DNA from: Methylobacterium radiotolerans JCM 2831
GTDB lineage: Bacteria; Pseudomonadota; Alphaproteobacteria; Rhizobiales; Beijerinckiaceae
Assembly (NCBI RefSeq): GCF_000019725.1
Contig: NC_010505.1
Coordinates: 62,001-126,000, forward strand
Length of the DNA stretch: 64,000 nucleotides
Reading direction: 5' to 3'
In this document: in pieces, positions 54,953-63,997 of the stretch
How the letters are laid out: every line of letters starts with the position of its first letter
Position numbering within the stretch: position 1 is the first letter of the stretch
The notes under the pieces: generated by a model
Databases searched by the model: none
What the model saw: the letters and a program-made list of their open reading frames with translations, nothing else
What the model was told of the DNA's origin: nothing
Translations under genes and position numbers: made by a program

Positions 54953-55750
54953 ATGCGGCTCGTGGTAGTCGGCGCCGACGGGCGCATGGGGCGAATGCTG
55001 ATCCGCGCGGTGGCGCAGGCCGAGGGCTGCACGCTCTCGGCGGCGATCGAGCGCGACGGCTCGCCGGCGCTCGGCCAGGACGCCGGCGTGCTCGCCGGCC
55101 TGCCGCCCCTCGACGTACCCGTCACCGACGACGCTCTGACGGCCTTCGCGGCCGCCGACGGCGTCCTCGACTTCACCGCGCCGGCCGCCACGGTGGCCTT
55201 CGCCGAACTCGCCGCCCAGGCGCGCATCGTGCACGTCGTCGGCACGACCGGTCTGTCGGAGGAGGACTTCGCCAAGCTGAAGGCGGCCTCCTACCACGCC
55301 CGCATCGTGCAGTCCGGCAACATGTCGCTCGGCATCAACCTGATGGCCGCCCTGGTCCGCCGGGTGGCCAAGGCCCTGGGCGACGAGTTCGACATCGAGA
55401 TCGCCGAGATGCACCACCGCATGAAGGTGGACGCTCCCTCCGGCACCGCGCTGATGCTGGGCGAGGCCGCCGCCGAGGGCCGCGGCGTCGACCTGAAGGC
55501 GGTCCGGGTCTCGACCCGGGACGGGCATACCGGCGCCCGCCGGCCGGGCGACATCGGCTTCGCCACCCTGCGGGGCGGCAGCGTCGTGGGCGATCACAGC
55601 GTGATCTTCGCCGGCACCGGCGAGAGCCTGACGATCAGCCACCACGCCGCCGACCGGGGCCTGTTCGCCACGGGCGCCGTCAAGGCCGCGCTCTGGGCCC
55701 ATCCCAAGCCGCCGGGGCTCTACACCATGACCGACGTGCTCGACCTGTGA
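54953..55750 (+). CDS. dapB: 4-hydroxy-tetrahydrodipicolinate reductase
   Basis: 265-residue NAD(P)H reductase of lysine/diaminopimelate synthesis. [16 protein letters not shown] gives the dinucleotide fold, [11 protein letters not shown] and [21 protein letters not shown] hold the catalytic His and Lys, and the C-terminal [16 protein letters not shown] is typical. ATG 54953. gpmA follows so closely that its GTG (55747) would overlap this stop, so the genes are one operon. Confidence 0.96.
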   Translation: MRLVVVGADGRMGRMLIRAVAQAEGCTLSAAIERDGSPALGQDAGVLAGLPPLDVPVTDDALTAFAAADGVLDFTAPAATVAFAELAAQARIVHVVGTTGLSEEDFAKLKAASYHARIVQSGNMSLGINLMAALVRRVAKALGDEFDIEIAEMHHRMKVDAPSGTALMLGEAAAEGRGVDLKAVRVSTRDGHTGARRPGDIGFATLRGGSVVGDHSVIFAGTGESLTISHHAADRGLFATGAVKAALWAHPKPPGLYTMTDVLDL

Positions 55751-55767
55751 CCGGCGGCGCGACGGCG

Positions 55768-56406
55768 ATGGAGCGGCTCCTCGTCCTCGTCCGGCACGGC
55801 CAGAGCGAGTGGAACCTCCGGAACCTGTTCACGGGCTGGCGCGACCCGGACCTGACCGAGCGCGGCGTCGCCGAGGCGCGGGCCGCCGGCCGTGGTCTGA
55901 AGCGGGACGGCTACGGCTTCGACGTGGCCTTCACCTCCGCACTGATCCGGGCGCAGCGCACCTGCGCGCTGGTGCTGGAGGAGATGGGCCTCTCCGAGAT
56001 CCCCATCCTGCGCGAGCGCGCCCTGAACGAGCGCGATTACGGCGACCTTTCCGGCCTCAACAAGGACGAGGCCCGCGCCCGCTGGGGCGACGCGCAGGTC
56101 CACGCCTGGCGCCGGGGCTACGACGTGCGGCCGCCCGGCGGCGAGAGCTTGAAGGACACGGCCGCGCGGGTGCTGCCCTGCTACGTGGCGACGATCCTCC
56201 CGCGCGTGATGGCCGGCCAGCGGGTCCTCGTGGCGGCCCACGGCAACTCGCTGCGCGCCCTCGTCATGGTCCTCGACGGCCTGACCGAGGCGCAGGTGCC
56301 GGACCTCCAGATCCGGACCGGCGTGCCGCTGGTCTACCGCCTGAACGCCGACACCACGGTCGCGTCGAAGACCGTGCTGGACCAGGACGTCGACGCGGGC
56401 CGCTGA
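55768..56406 (+). CDS. gpmA: 2,3-bisphosphoglycerate-dependent phosphoglycerate mutase
   Basis: 212-residue enzyme interconverting 3- and 2-phosphoglycerate. The phosphohistidine is in [12 protein letters not shown] near residue 9, [13 protein letters not shown] follows, and the second catalytic His is in [13 protein letters not shown]. The family start is at ATG 55768, [11 protein letters not shown]; the GTG at 55747 overlapping the dapB stop would add seven residues and cannot be excluded. The gene is second in dapB-gpmA-alkB. Confidence 0.94.
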   Translation: MERLLVLVRHGQSEWNLRNLFTGWRDPDLTERGVAEARAAGRGLKRDGYGFDVAFTSALIRAQRTCALVLEEMGLSEIPILRERALNERDYGDLSGLNKDEARARWGDAQVHAWRRGYDVRPPGGESLKDTAARVLPCYVATILPRVMAGQRVLVAAHGNSLRALVMVLDGLTEAQVPDLQIRTGVPLVYRLNADTTVASKTVLDQDVDAGR

Positions 56407-57054
56407 GTGGCGACGGAACTCGCTCCGGGCCTGATCCACCACCCCGGCTTCCTCGACGCGACGGCCCGTGCGCGGCTCGCCTCCGAGATCGCCGCGATCC
56501 TCGCCGAGGCACCGCCCGTCACGCCGCGCATGCCCCGCACCAGAAAGCCATTCTCGGTCCGGATGTCCAATGCCGGCCCGCTCGGCTGGGTCTCGGACGT
56601 CGCGGGCTACCGCTACCAGCCGGACCATCCCGAGACCGGGCGGCCATGGCCGGCCCTGCCGCCGACCGCCCGCGCGGCGTGGGCGGCGCTCGCGGCCTAC
56701 CCGGCACCGCCGGAAGCCTGCCTCATCAACCTCTACGCCCCGGGCACCCGCATGGGCCTCCACCAGGATCGCGACGAGGCGGATCTCGCGGCGCCGGTCG
56801 TGTCGCTGTCCCTCGGCGCGGCGGCCCTGTTCCGGTACGGCGGCTTGAGCCGGTCGGGCCCGACCCGCTCGATCCGCCTGCAGGCCGGCGACGCGCTGGT
56901 GATGGGCGGCGCGTCGCGGCTGGTCTTCCACGGCATCGACCGGCTCTACGCGGACGGCGACCTGCTGGCTGCGGCGGACGGCCCCGCGTTCCTGCCGCCG
57001 GGCGGTCGCTGCAATCTCACCCTGCGGCGCGTCACGGTGCCGGGCCCGGCATGA
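56407..57054 (+). CDS. alkB: AlkB-like alpha-ketoglutarate-dependent DNA/RNA demethylase
   Basis: 215-residue Fe(II)/2-oxoglutarate dioxygenase that reverses 1-methyladenine and 3-methylcytosine damage. The metal ligands are HQD in MGLHQDRDEADL (near residue 119) and the His of LVFHGIDRLY; the 2-oxoglutarate Arg is in RCNLTLRRV near the end. The nucleotide-lid region (PETGRPWPALP) is present. It starts at GTG 56407 directly after the gpmA stop and overlaps the next gene (ATGA 57051-57054). Confidence 0.94.
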   Translation: MATELAPGLIHHPGFLDATARARLASEIAAILAEAPPVTPRMPRTRKPFSVRMSNAGPLGWVSDVAGYRYQPDHPETGRPWPALPPTARAAWAALAAYPAPPEACLINLYAPGTRMGLHQDRDEADLAAPVVSLSLGAAALFRYGGLSRSGPTRSIRLQAGDALVMGGASRLVFHGIDRLYADGDLLAAADGPAFLPPGGRCNLTLRRVTVPGPA

Positions 57055-58409
57055 CGCGCGAGCGGGACCCGGACGCGGAGCCGTCCGTAACGCCGGTCCC
57101 GATCCCGCGCGCGCGCGACAGTGCGGCGGCGCAGTGGCCGGCGCTCGCCGGCTTCGTCGCGGCCGAGGGCCGCCTCCAGGAGGCGGCGCTTGCGCGCGGC
57201 CGCGCCGCGGCCGGGCTTTACGAATTCGTCCGATTCGGGCTCAAGCAGGGCTGGGCCTGCCTGTTCGGGGGCCTGCTTCTGGCGCTGATGCTCGGCACGC
57301 GCCTCGTCTGGCCGGCCCACGCGCCGATCGCCCGCTACGACGCGCTGTTCCTCGCCGCCCTCTTGCTCCAGGTCGCGATGCTGCGGCTGCGGATGGAGAC
57401 GTGGTCGGAGGCCCGTGTGATCCTGGTCTTCCACGTCATCGGCACGGCGATGGAGATCCACAAGACCGCGATCGGCAGCTGGGTCTACCCGGAGGCGAAC
57501 CTGTTCCGGCTCGGCGGCGTCCCGCTGTTCACGGGCTTCATGTACGCGGCCGTCGGCAGCTATCTTGCCCGCGTCTGGCGCCTGTTCGATTTCCGTTTCA
57601 CCCGGCACCCGAGCCTGCGCCTGCTCGCGGTCCTGTCAGTGGCGATCTACGTCAACTTCCTCATCGATCACCGCGGCATCGACCTGCGCGCCGGCCTCAT
57701 CGCGGTCGCGTTCGCGGCCTTCGCCCCCGCCACCGTGTACTTCAAGGTCTGGCGGGAACACCGCACCATGCCGCTGCTGCTCGGCCTGCTGCTCGTCGCG
57801 CTGTTCATCTGGTTCGCCGAGAATCTCGGCACGCTCTCCGGCACGTGGCTCTACCCGAGTCAGCGGCAGCACTGGTCGGTCGTCCCGGTGGCCAAGCTCT
57901 CGTCCTGGTTCCTGCTGATGATCGTGTCCTACACCCTGGTCGCCCGGGCGAACGGCATCGCGACCTGGCCGATCGCGCCGACGGCGCCGGCGCGGCGGAC
58001 TCTGCCGCCGGCGCGGGCGACCCATCTCGGCCTCGCGGCCGCGGTGATCGCCCTGGGATTGCTGCTGCGCGTGCCGCCCTGGCGCCTGCCGCTCGCGATC
58101 CACCATTACGGTGGCGGCCTCCTGTGGGGGGCGATGCTGTTCCTTCTGGTCGCGGCCCTGCGACCCGGCAGCTGGGGCCTGCGCACCTGCCTGATCGCCG
58201 CCTTCGCGGCCGCCGCGCTCATCGAGACCAGCCGGCTCGTCCATACGCCGGCCCTGGACGCCTTCCGGACGACCCTGCCGGGTCAGCTCCTCCTCGGCTC
58301 CATCTTCTCGCCGTGGAATCTCCTCGCCTACGGCGTCGGAATCGCCGCCGCCGCCGCGCTCGCGCTTTCCCTTCATCGTGAACGCAGGCGCGCCGCGTTG
58401 CCGGCTTGA
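57051..58409 (+). CDS. DUF817-DUF2809 fusion membrane protein
   Basis: 452-residue integral membrane protein made of two families usually found apart. Residues about 55-300 match DUF817: ARVILVFHVIGTAMEIHKTA, the IGSWVYPEANLF segment, LFTGFMYAAVGSYLARVWR and LFIWFAENLGTLSGTWLYP. After a Pro/Ala linker, residues about 325-440 match DUF2809: LAIHHYGGGLLWGAMLFLL, AALIETSRLVHTPALDAFR and IFSPWNLLAYGVGI. The frame is continuous, with no stop or frameshift. Its ATG overlaps the alkB stop (ATGA). Neither family has a known function, and I infer only that the two act together in the membrane. ATG 57051. Confidence 0.88.
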   Translation: MTRERDPDAEPSVTPVPIPRARDSAAAQWPALAGFVAAEGRLQEAALARGRAAAGLYEFVRFGLKQGWACLFGGLLLALMLGTRLVWPAHAPIARYDALFLAALLLQVAMLRLRMETWSEARVILVFHVIGTAMEIHKTAIGSWVYPEANLFRLGGVPLFTGFMYAAVGSYLARVWRLFDFRFTRHPSLRLLAVLSVAIYVNFLIDHRGIDLRAGLIAVAFAAFAPATVYFKVWREHRTMPLLLGLLLVALFIWFAENLGTLSGTWLYPSQRQHWSVVPVAKLSSWFLLMIVSYTLVARANGIATWPIAPTAPARRTLPPARATHLGLAAAVIALGLLLRVPPWRLPLAIHHYGGGLLWGAMLFLLVAALRPGSWGLRTCLIAAFAAAALIETSRLVHTPALDAFRTTLPGQLLLGSIFSPWNLLAYGVGIAAAAALALSLHRERRRAALPA

Positions 58410-58484
58410 CAGAACAGGTCGCCCGGCAGACCCATCGGGTGCGGACTAACCCAAAGTTGGGTCCACCAGGAGAACCGGTTTTCG

Positions 58485-59453
58485 ATGCGGATGCGCAACC
58501 TGACGCTGCGTCTCGGACGGGTTCTGTGCGCAGCCGCGCTCGCGGCCAGCCTCGGCTCGGCCGCCCGGGCCGGCGATCCCGTCTATCCCGCGGGCTCGCG
58601 CTTCGGCTTCGACCCGCCCGCCGACATGTCGCTGTCGCGGCGCTTCTCGGGCTTCGAGCGGAAGGAGGGCGGCGCGACCGTGTCGGTCGTCGAACTGCCC
58701 GCGAACGCCTTCGCGGAGCTCGTCAGCGGCTTCACCGACGCCAACCTCCTCAGCCAGGGCTTCGCGGTCGAGAAGCGCGAGGAGGTCAAGATCGGCGACA
58801 ACGAGGGCATGCTCTACACCGGTGAGCAGCCCGCCGATCCCGGCTCGTCCGCGCCGGCGATCCGGAAGTGGATCCTCGTCGTCGGCACGCCGACCGTGAC
58901 CGGGCTGATCATCGCCCAGGCACTGCCCGACGCCGAGACCGAGGCCTCGATGCGCAAGATGGTGACCGGCGTCACGCTCCGGCCGGCCCTCTCGCTGACC
59001 CAGCAGGTCGACGCGCTGCCTTTCCGCATCGCCGACATGGCGGGCTTCCGGCCGGTGCGAGTGATGGCCGGCAACTCGGTCCTCCTCACCAGCGGGCCCA
59101 AGGACCAGATGCAGAATCTGGAGCAGCCGATCCTGGTCCTGGCGCAGGCGGTGCAGCAGCCGCCCGGGGCCGAGCAGCGCGACGGCTTCGCCCGCGCCGC
59201 CCTGGCGTCCAATCAGACCCTCAAGGACTTCGTCATCGAGCGGGCGCAGAGCTACCGCTCGAACGGTGTCGACTGGCACGAGATCGTGGCCCGCGCCCTC
59301 GACCAGCCGACCAATCAGCCGGTGGTGGTGATGCAGACCATCCGGTTCGCACCGGACGGCTACATCCGCGCCCTCGGCGTCGTGCGGCAGGATCAGCGCG
59401 ACGGCGTCCTCGCCAAGTTCCGGCAAGTGGTGGACAGCGTGCAGGTCAAGTAG
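58485..59453 (+). CDS. Secreted protein of unknown function
   Basis: 322-residue protein with a signal peptide (LGRVLCAAALAASLGSAARA). It looks like two related beta-rich lobes: first RFGFDPPADMSLSRRFSGFE to ADPGSSAPAIRKWILVVG, then LPFRIADMAGFRPVRVMAG to VVVMQTIRFAPDGYIRALG. The lobes suggest a DcrB/PsbP-like fold, but I do not recognise the family. It is not coupled to the fusion gene. ATG 58485, with AGGAG seven bases upstream. Confidence 0.75.
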   Translation: MRMRNLTLRLGRVLCAAALAASLGSAARAGDPVYPAGSRFGFDPPADMSLSRRFSGFERKEGGATVSVVELPANAFAELVSGFTDANLLSQGFAVEKREEVKIGDNEGMLYTGEQPADPGSSAPAIRKWILVVGTPTVTGLIIAQALPDAETEASMRKMVTGVTLRPALSLTQQVDALPFRIADMAGFRPVRVMAGNSVLLTSGPKDQMQNLEQPILVLAQAVQQPPGAEQRDGFARAALASNQTLKDFVIERAQSYRSNGVDWHEIVARALDQPTNQPVVVMQTIRFAPDGYIRALGVVRQDQRDGVLAKFRQVVDSVQVK

Positions 59454-59457
59454 CGCG

Positions 59458-61077
59458 TCACCAGACGACGGCCTGCCCGTCGCGGCGCGGGTCGCTCGCG
59501 GCCACGTAGCCCTCGACGGCGGGATCGCCCATCCGCCAGATGAACTGGCCGGCGCCGAAATCCTGGTAGCTGTCCTCGATCACCTCGAGTTGGTGGCCGA
59601 GGGCCTTCAGGCGCTCCAGCGTCGCGCCCGGCATCGCCGCCTCGACGTTGATGTCGAGGCCCTCGTTGACCCGCCAGCGCGGCGCGTCGCAGGCCGACTG
59701 CGGGTTCTGGCCGTGGTCGATCATTCGCACCAGCGTCTGGACGTGCCCCTGCGGCTGCATGTTGCCGCCCATCACGCCGAAGCTCATCACCGGCGCACCG
59801 TCCTTCGTGAGGAAGCCCGGGATGATGGTGTGGAACGGCCGCTTGCCGGGCGCCACCACGTTCGGGCTCTCCGCATCGAGCACGAAGCCGTAGCCGCGGT
59901 TCTGCAGGGAGATGCCCCAGCCCGGGACGACGACGCCCGAGCCGAAGCCCATGAAGTTCGACTGGATGAAGCTCACCATCATGCCGGATTCGTCGGCCGC
60001 GGTGAGGTAGATCGTGCCGCCCGCGGGCGGCTTGCCCGGCCCGAAGACCTGGGCGCGGTTCCGGTCGATCAGCTTGGCGCGCTCCGCGAGGTAGGCGGGG
60101 TCGAGCATGGCCTCCGGCGTCACCTCCATCCCGCACGGGTCGGCGACGTACCGGTAGGTGTCGCTGAAGGCGAGCTTCATCGCCTCGATCTGCAGGTGCT
60201 GCGACTCCGGCCCGTCGACCGGCAGGCCGCCGAGGTCGAACTGCTCCAGGAGGCCCAGCGCGATCTGCGCCGCGATGCCCTGGCCGTTCGGCGGGATCTC
60301 GTGCAGCGTGTAGCCGTGGTAATCCTTCGCGGTCGGCGTGACCCATTCGGGGCGGAACGCCGCGAGGTCGGCGGCGGTCATCGCGCCGCCGTTGGCCCGC
60401 GCGTGCGCGGCGATCGCCTCGGCGATCTCACCCCGGTAGAAGGCCTCGCCCTTAGTCTCGCCGATCAGCCGCAGGGTCTTCTCGGCGCCGGGGAAGGTCA
60501 CCAGCTCGCCGACATCCGGTGCCCGGCCCCGCGGCAGGAAGAACTCCGAGAAGCCCGGCTGGCGGGTGATCGCCTCGATCCGGGCCGCGGCCGCCCATTT
60601 CTGCTGGACCACGACCGGGGCGAGGTAGCCGCGCTCGGCGATGCGGATCGCGGGCTGCATCAGGTCGGCGAAGGGGAGCCGGCCGAAGCGCTCGCTCAGC
60701 GCCGCCCATGCGGCGATCGCGCCCGGCACGGTGACCGAGTCCCAGCCGCGCATCGGCGGCCGCTCGGCGGCGCCGTACTTATTCAGGAAGTAGTCCCGGC
60801 TCCAGGCGGCCGGAGCCCCGCCCGAAGCGTTGAGGCCGTGCAGCGCCTTCCCGTCCCACAGGATGCAGAAGGCGTCCGAGCCGAGGCCGTTGCTGCACGG
60901 CTCGGTCACGGTCTTGGCGGCCGCCGTGGCGATCGCGGCATCGACGGCGTTGCCGCCGGCCTGGAGCATCTGGATGCCGGCCTGCGCTGCCAGCGCGTGC
61001 GAGGTCGCCACGCAGTTGCGCCCGAACATCGGCATCCGCAGCGACGGATACCCGGTCACCCAGTCGAACGGCTTCAT
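59458..61077 (-). CDS. ggt: Gamma-glutamyltransferase family protein
   Basis: 539-residue Ntn-hydrolase of the gamma-glutamyltransferase family. The large subunit start (NCVATSHALAAQAGIQMLQAG) and the small-subunit region are visible: the autocleavage threonine is in GGTIYLTAADESGMMVSF near residue 357, then FIQSNFMGFGSGVVVPG, and the MSFGVMGGNMQPQGHVQ glycines. No signal peptide is seen, so it is likely cytosolic, unlike classic Ggt. The substrate may be a gamma-glutamyl amide or peptide rather than glutathione. It is transcribed alone; ATG 61077. Confidence 0.9.
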   Translation of the reverse strand: MKPFDWVTGYPSLRMPMFGRNCVATSHALAAQAGIQMLQAGGNAVDAAIATAAAKTVTEPCSNGLGSDAFCILWDGKALHGLNASGGAPAAWSRDYFLNKYGAAERPPMRGWDSVTVPGAIAAWAALSERFGRLPFADLMQPAIRIAERGYLAPVVVQQKWAAAARIEAITRQPGFSEFFLPRGRAPDVGELVTFPGAEKTLRLIGETKGEAFYRGEIAEAIAAHARANGGAMTAADLAAFRPEWVTPTAKDYHGYTLHEIPPNGQGIAAQIALGLLEQFDLGGLPVDGPESQHLQIEAMKLAFSDTYRYVADPCGMEVTPEAMLDPAYLAERAKLIDRNRAQVFGPGKPPAGGTIYLTAADESGMMVSFIQSNFMGFGSGVVVPGWGISLQNRGYGFVLDAESPNVVAPGKRPFHTIIPGFLTKDGAPVMSFGVMGGNMQPQGHVQTLVRMIDHGQNPQSACDAPRWRVNEGLDINVEAAMPGATLERLKALGHQLEVIEDSYQDFGAGQFIWRMGDPAVEGYVAASDPRRDGQAVVW

Positions 61078-61176
61078 GGCACTGTTCCAAGCCTCGGCAG
61101 CCCACGCGCTCCCGCGGCCACTGGCATACAGGATATCCGGCGTCGGTGAAGGCGCGGCCGAGCAGGACCGCCAACG

Positions 61177-61201
61177 AAAAACGCGGGCCCGAGGACCCGC
61201 G
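61177..61201 (-). terminator. Rho-independent terminator of the downstream secreted-protein gene
   Basis: CGCGGG (61182-61187) pairs with CCCGCG (61196-61201), and on the minus strand the stem is followed by TTTTT (61181-61177). It is 33 bp past the stop at 61234. Confidence 0.8.
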
Positions 61202-61233
61202 CTTCGCGAATATGAGTGGCTGGACGGACCGCC

Positions 61234-61656
61234 TCAGTAGGGACGGCCGTAGAGCGGCGAGGTCGGATCCAGCCGGTCGACGAAGGAGAGGTCGACGTTG
61301 CGGATCGCCGAGGAGCGGGCGCCGATGAACGGTCCGTTGGTGATCGGGTCCGGAAGGATGCCGCGGCCGAAGCGGTCGGTCGGGCCGTAGGGCGGGGTCA
61401 GCTGGTTCGACGCCGCGATCAGGTAGGGGTTCAGGGCCGGGTTACGCGAGCCGCCGGCGCCCGGAACGTTCGAGGTCAGCGGCACGTTGCCGGCGTCGAG
61501 CCAGCTGCGCGGACGCACGCGGATCGGCAGGGGCCGGCTGACCCGGTAGATCGGGCCGGTGATGTAGCCATCCTGAGCCTGGGCGGGCGCGGAGGCCAGA
61601 GCGCCGAGGCCGGTGGCGGCGACGACGCCGAGAAGGGCGATCTTGAGCGAGCGCAT
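61234..61656 (-). CDS. Secreted protein of unknown function
   Basis: 140-residue protein with a signal peptide (KIALLGVVAATGLGALASAPAQA, cleavage near residue 27) and a Pro/Arg-rich mature part: YITGPIYRVSRPLPIRVRPRS, GRGILPDPITNGPFIGARS and IRNVDLSFVDRLDPTSP. It has no known domain. ATG 61656 follows AAGG and is preferred to the TTG two codons earlier. It ends with a strong terminator, so it is monocistronic and likely well expressed. Confidence 0.75.
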   Translation of the reverse strand: MRSLKIALLGVVAATGLGALASAPAQAQDGYITGPIYRVSRPLPIRVRPRSWLDAGNVPLTSNVPGAGGSRNPALNPYLIAASNQLTPPYGPTDRFGRGILPDPITNGPFIGARSSAIRNVDLSFVDRLDPTSPLYGRPY

Positions 61657-61792
61657 GGCCAACCTTGTCCTTGAGTGCCATCAGTATGGCGACCGAAGCT
61701 TAACAGTTCGCCGCCTTTGACGATAAGACGCTTGGGCGAGGCTGTTGTTCCGCCCTTATGGCTGAGCTTGTGCGTTTTGCCACACTCCGGCC

Positions 61793-62596
61793 TCATTTTT
61801 TATTTTGCGGCCGCCGGATTAACGATCCGGCCCTCCCGGGAGGCTCTGTCCCGGACGATGCCGGGCACGCGCCCGCCGGATCGGGCGCGACCGAGAAGGC
61901 CGCCGTCGTGGCGGCATCGGCGAGGTCGACGAGGCTCAGCGCGTCGAGCATGCAGCCGAGGGCCTGCGGCTCCGGCGGGCGCGCGAGGGGCGCGCAGAGC
62001 CATCCGTCGAGCTGGAACGCCGTGTCGCGGGTGACGAAGCCGGTGCAGGTCCGCTGCGCGGGGCCCGCGAAGCTCACCTCCAGGGTCTCGACCGCACCGA
62101 ACTTGGTTCGGATCTGGTCGCGGGCGCCGGTCCGGGCCACGGCCAGGGCTGGCCGGTCGAGGGCCGGACCGTTCGCGGCGCGCCGGGCCATGAGGACGAA
62201 GAGCGTCGGCGGTGCGCCGGAGCGGAACCCGCGGGTGAGCTGGACCCGCAGCGCCGGCGCCTCGATCGCCGCGACGTCGCCGCGGATCAGGGTGTCCTCG
62301 CGCAGCCCGGTCCGCGGATCGACGCGGGCGGACACACGCACCGGATCGAGCCCCGGCTCCGCGAGGCCGAACTGGGCGACCGAGGCCGCGGGCGGCGCCG
62401 GCGAGGCCTGCACGGAGGGGACGAAGGCGGTCTCCGCGGCCGGCGGCGCGGCGGGCGCGACCGCCGGTGTCTCAGGGGTCCAGCGGGGGAGGGCCCACAG
62501 CAGCGTGATCGCCGCGGAGGCCAGGACAATGCGCGCGCCCAGAGAGCCCGGAGAGCCCGGGGTGTCCGGCCCGCGCGCGGCCCGGCCGCCCGGCAC
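61793..62596 (-). CDS. Membrane-anchored periplasmic protein, unknown (start uncertain)
   Basis: About 267 residues if started at GTG 62596. A hydrophobic segment (ARIVLASAAITLLWALP) near residue 25 anchors it, followed by a Pro/Ala-rich linker and a beta-rich domain (ALRVQLTRGFRSGAPPTLFV, VETLEVSFAGPAQRTCTGFV, then FQLDGWLCAPL) with cysteines that may form a disulfide. The frame is open far upstream without ATG; a CTG at 62683 would give LTAYPRGLPPPRS and thirty more residues but has no ribosome site. Function unknown. Confidence 0.6.
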   Translation of the reverse strand: MPGGRAARGPDTPGSPGSLGARIVLASAAITLLWALPRWTPETPAVAPAAPPAAETAFVPSVQASPAPPAASVAQFGLAEPGLDPVRVSARVDPRTGLREDTLIRGDVAAIEAPALRVQLTRGFRSGAPPTLFVLMARRAANGPALDRPALAVARTGARDQIRTKFGAVETLEVSFAGPAQRTCTGFVTRDTAFQLDGWLCAPLARPPEPQALGCMLDALSLVDLADAATTAAFSVAPDPAGACPASSGTEPPGRAGSLIRRPQNKK

Positions 62597-62959
62597 GCCG
62601 AGCCCGATCCGATCGACGAGGTGCGCTGTTCCGGTCAGGGGCGTGCTCCGTGGCGGCGGGAGGCCGCGGGGATATGCGGTCAGGATCGCGCCGAAGGATT
62701 GAATTCCCTCTCCCGGCTGGAGGCCGTCACCGGGTTTCCGGAGGCAGGGTGAATCGAGTGTTGCGCTGTCGGCGGCCTTGACAGCGCGCGCCCTTGCGCG
62801 CCTTGCTCGACCCGGCCGTCGCCCCCACCTCTGCGGAGGACGGGGTCTGCGGCCGCGCCCGTTTGGCGGGCGCATCCGGCACGAACGATCCTTCGGCCGA
62901 TTGTACTGGCACAGGCGCGGCACCCGGATCGGTCGGGGTTTTCCGCGCGGAGACGAGAG
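62597..62959. other. 363-bp region between the membrane-anchored protein and asd
   Basis: No second gene is convincing. TTGACA at 62778-62783 on the plus strand is a -35-like element, but the -10 region 17-18 bases on (CCTTGC) is poor. The region should hold the asd promoter and perhaps the true start of the minus-strand gene. Confidence 0.45.
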
Positions 62960-63997
62960 ATGGGTTACAAGGTCGCCGTCGTCGGCGCCACGGGCAACGT
63001 GGGCCGCGAGATGCTCGATATCCTGGCCGAGCGGGCGTTCCCCGCCGACGAGGTCGTGGCGCTGGCCTCGCGCCGCAGCCAGGGTCAGGAAGTCTCCTAC
63101 GGCGACAAGACGCTCAAGGTCAAAACGCTGGACACGTACGACTTCTCCGACACCGACATCTGCCTGATGTCGGCCGGCGGCGAGGCGTCGAAGGAGTGGT
63201 CGCCCCGCATCGGCCAGCAGGGCTGCGTGGTCATCGATAACTCGTCGGCGTTCCGCTACGACGCCGACGTGCCGCTGATCGTGCCCGAGGTGAACGCCGA
63301 CGCGGTCGTGGGCTTCACCAAGCGCAACATCATCGCCAACCCGAACTGCTCGACCGCGCAGCTGGTCGTCGCGCTCAAGCCCCTCCACGAGGCGGCCACG
63401 ATCAGGCGCGTCGTCGTGTCGACCTACCAGTCGGTCTCCGGCGCCGGCAAGGAGGCGATGGACGAGCTGTTCAATCAGACCCGCGCCGTGTTCACCGCCG
63501 GCGAGATCAAGCAGGGCGGCAAGTTCACCAAGCGCATCGCCTTCAACGTCATCCCCCACATCGACGTGTTCATGGAGGATGGCTACACGAAGGAAGAGTG
63601 GAAGATGGTCGCCGAGACCAAGAAGATGCTCGACCCGAAGATCAAGCTGACGGCGACCGCCGTTCGCGTTCCGGTCTTCATCGGTCACGCGGAATCGGTG
63701 AACATCGAGTTCGAGCAGCCGCTCTCGGCCGAGAAGGCCACCGAGATCCTGCGCGCCGCCCCCGGCGTGCTGGTGATCGATAAGCGCGAGAACGGCGGCT
63801 ACATGACCCCCCACGAGGCGGCCGGCGAGGACGCGACCTACATCTCGCGCATCCGCGAGGACGCGACGGTGGAGAACGGCCTGAACTTCTGGTGCGTCTC
63901 GGACAACCTCCGCAAGGGCGCGGCCCTCAACGCGGTGCAGATCGCCGAGGTGCTGGTCAACCGCAAGCTGCTGAACCGGGCCAAGCGCGCGGCCTGA
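62960..63997 (+). CDS. asd: Aspartate-semialdehyde dehydrogenase
   Basis: 345-residue NADP-dependent enzyme leading to lysine, threonine and methionine. The start VAVVGATGNVGREMLDIL, the nucleophile cysteine C130 in NPNCSTAQLV, VVSTYQSVSGAGKEAMDEL, and the substrate site VPVFIGHAESVNIEFEQP are typical. ATG 62960, with GAGACGAGAG upstream. The same pathway is served by dapB at 54953, though in a separate unit. Confidence 0.97.
   Translation: MGYKVAVVGATGNVGREMLDILAERAFPADEVVALASRRSQGQEVSYGDKTLKVKTLDTYDFSDTDICLMSAGGEASKEWSPRIGQQGCVVIDNSSAFRYDADVPLIVPEVNADAVVGFTKRNIIANPNCSTAQLVVALKPLHEAATIRRVVVSTYQSVSGAGKEAMDELFNQTRAVFTAGEIKQGGKFTKRIAFNVIPHIDVFMEDGYTKEEWKMVAETKKMLDPKIKLTATAVRVPVFIGHAESVNIEFEQPLSAEKATEILRAAPGVLVIDKRENGGYMTPHEAAGEDATYISRIREDATVENGLNFWCVSDNLRKGAALNAVQIAEVLVNRKLLNRAKRAA

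Noticed and set aside
61793..63814. A 673-codon minus-strand frame covering the unknown membrane protein and antisense to asd
   Set aside because: Its upstream 370 codons are antisense to asd and its leader. Only the downstream part, from about 62596, looks like a protein.
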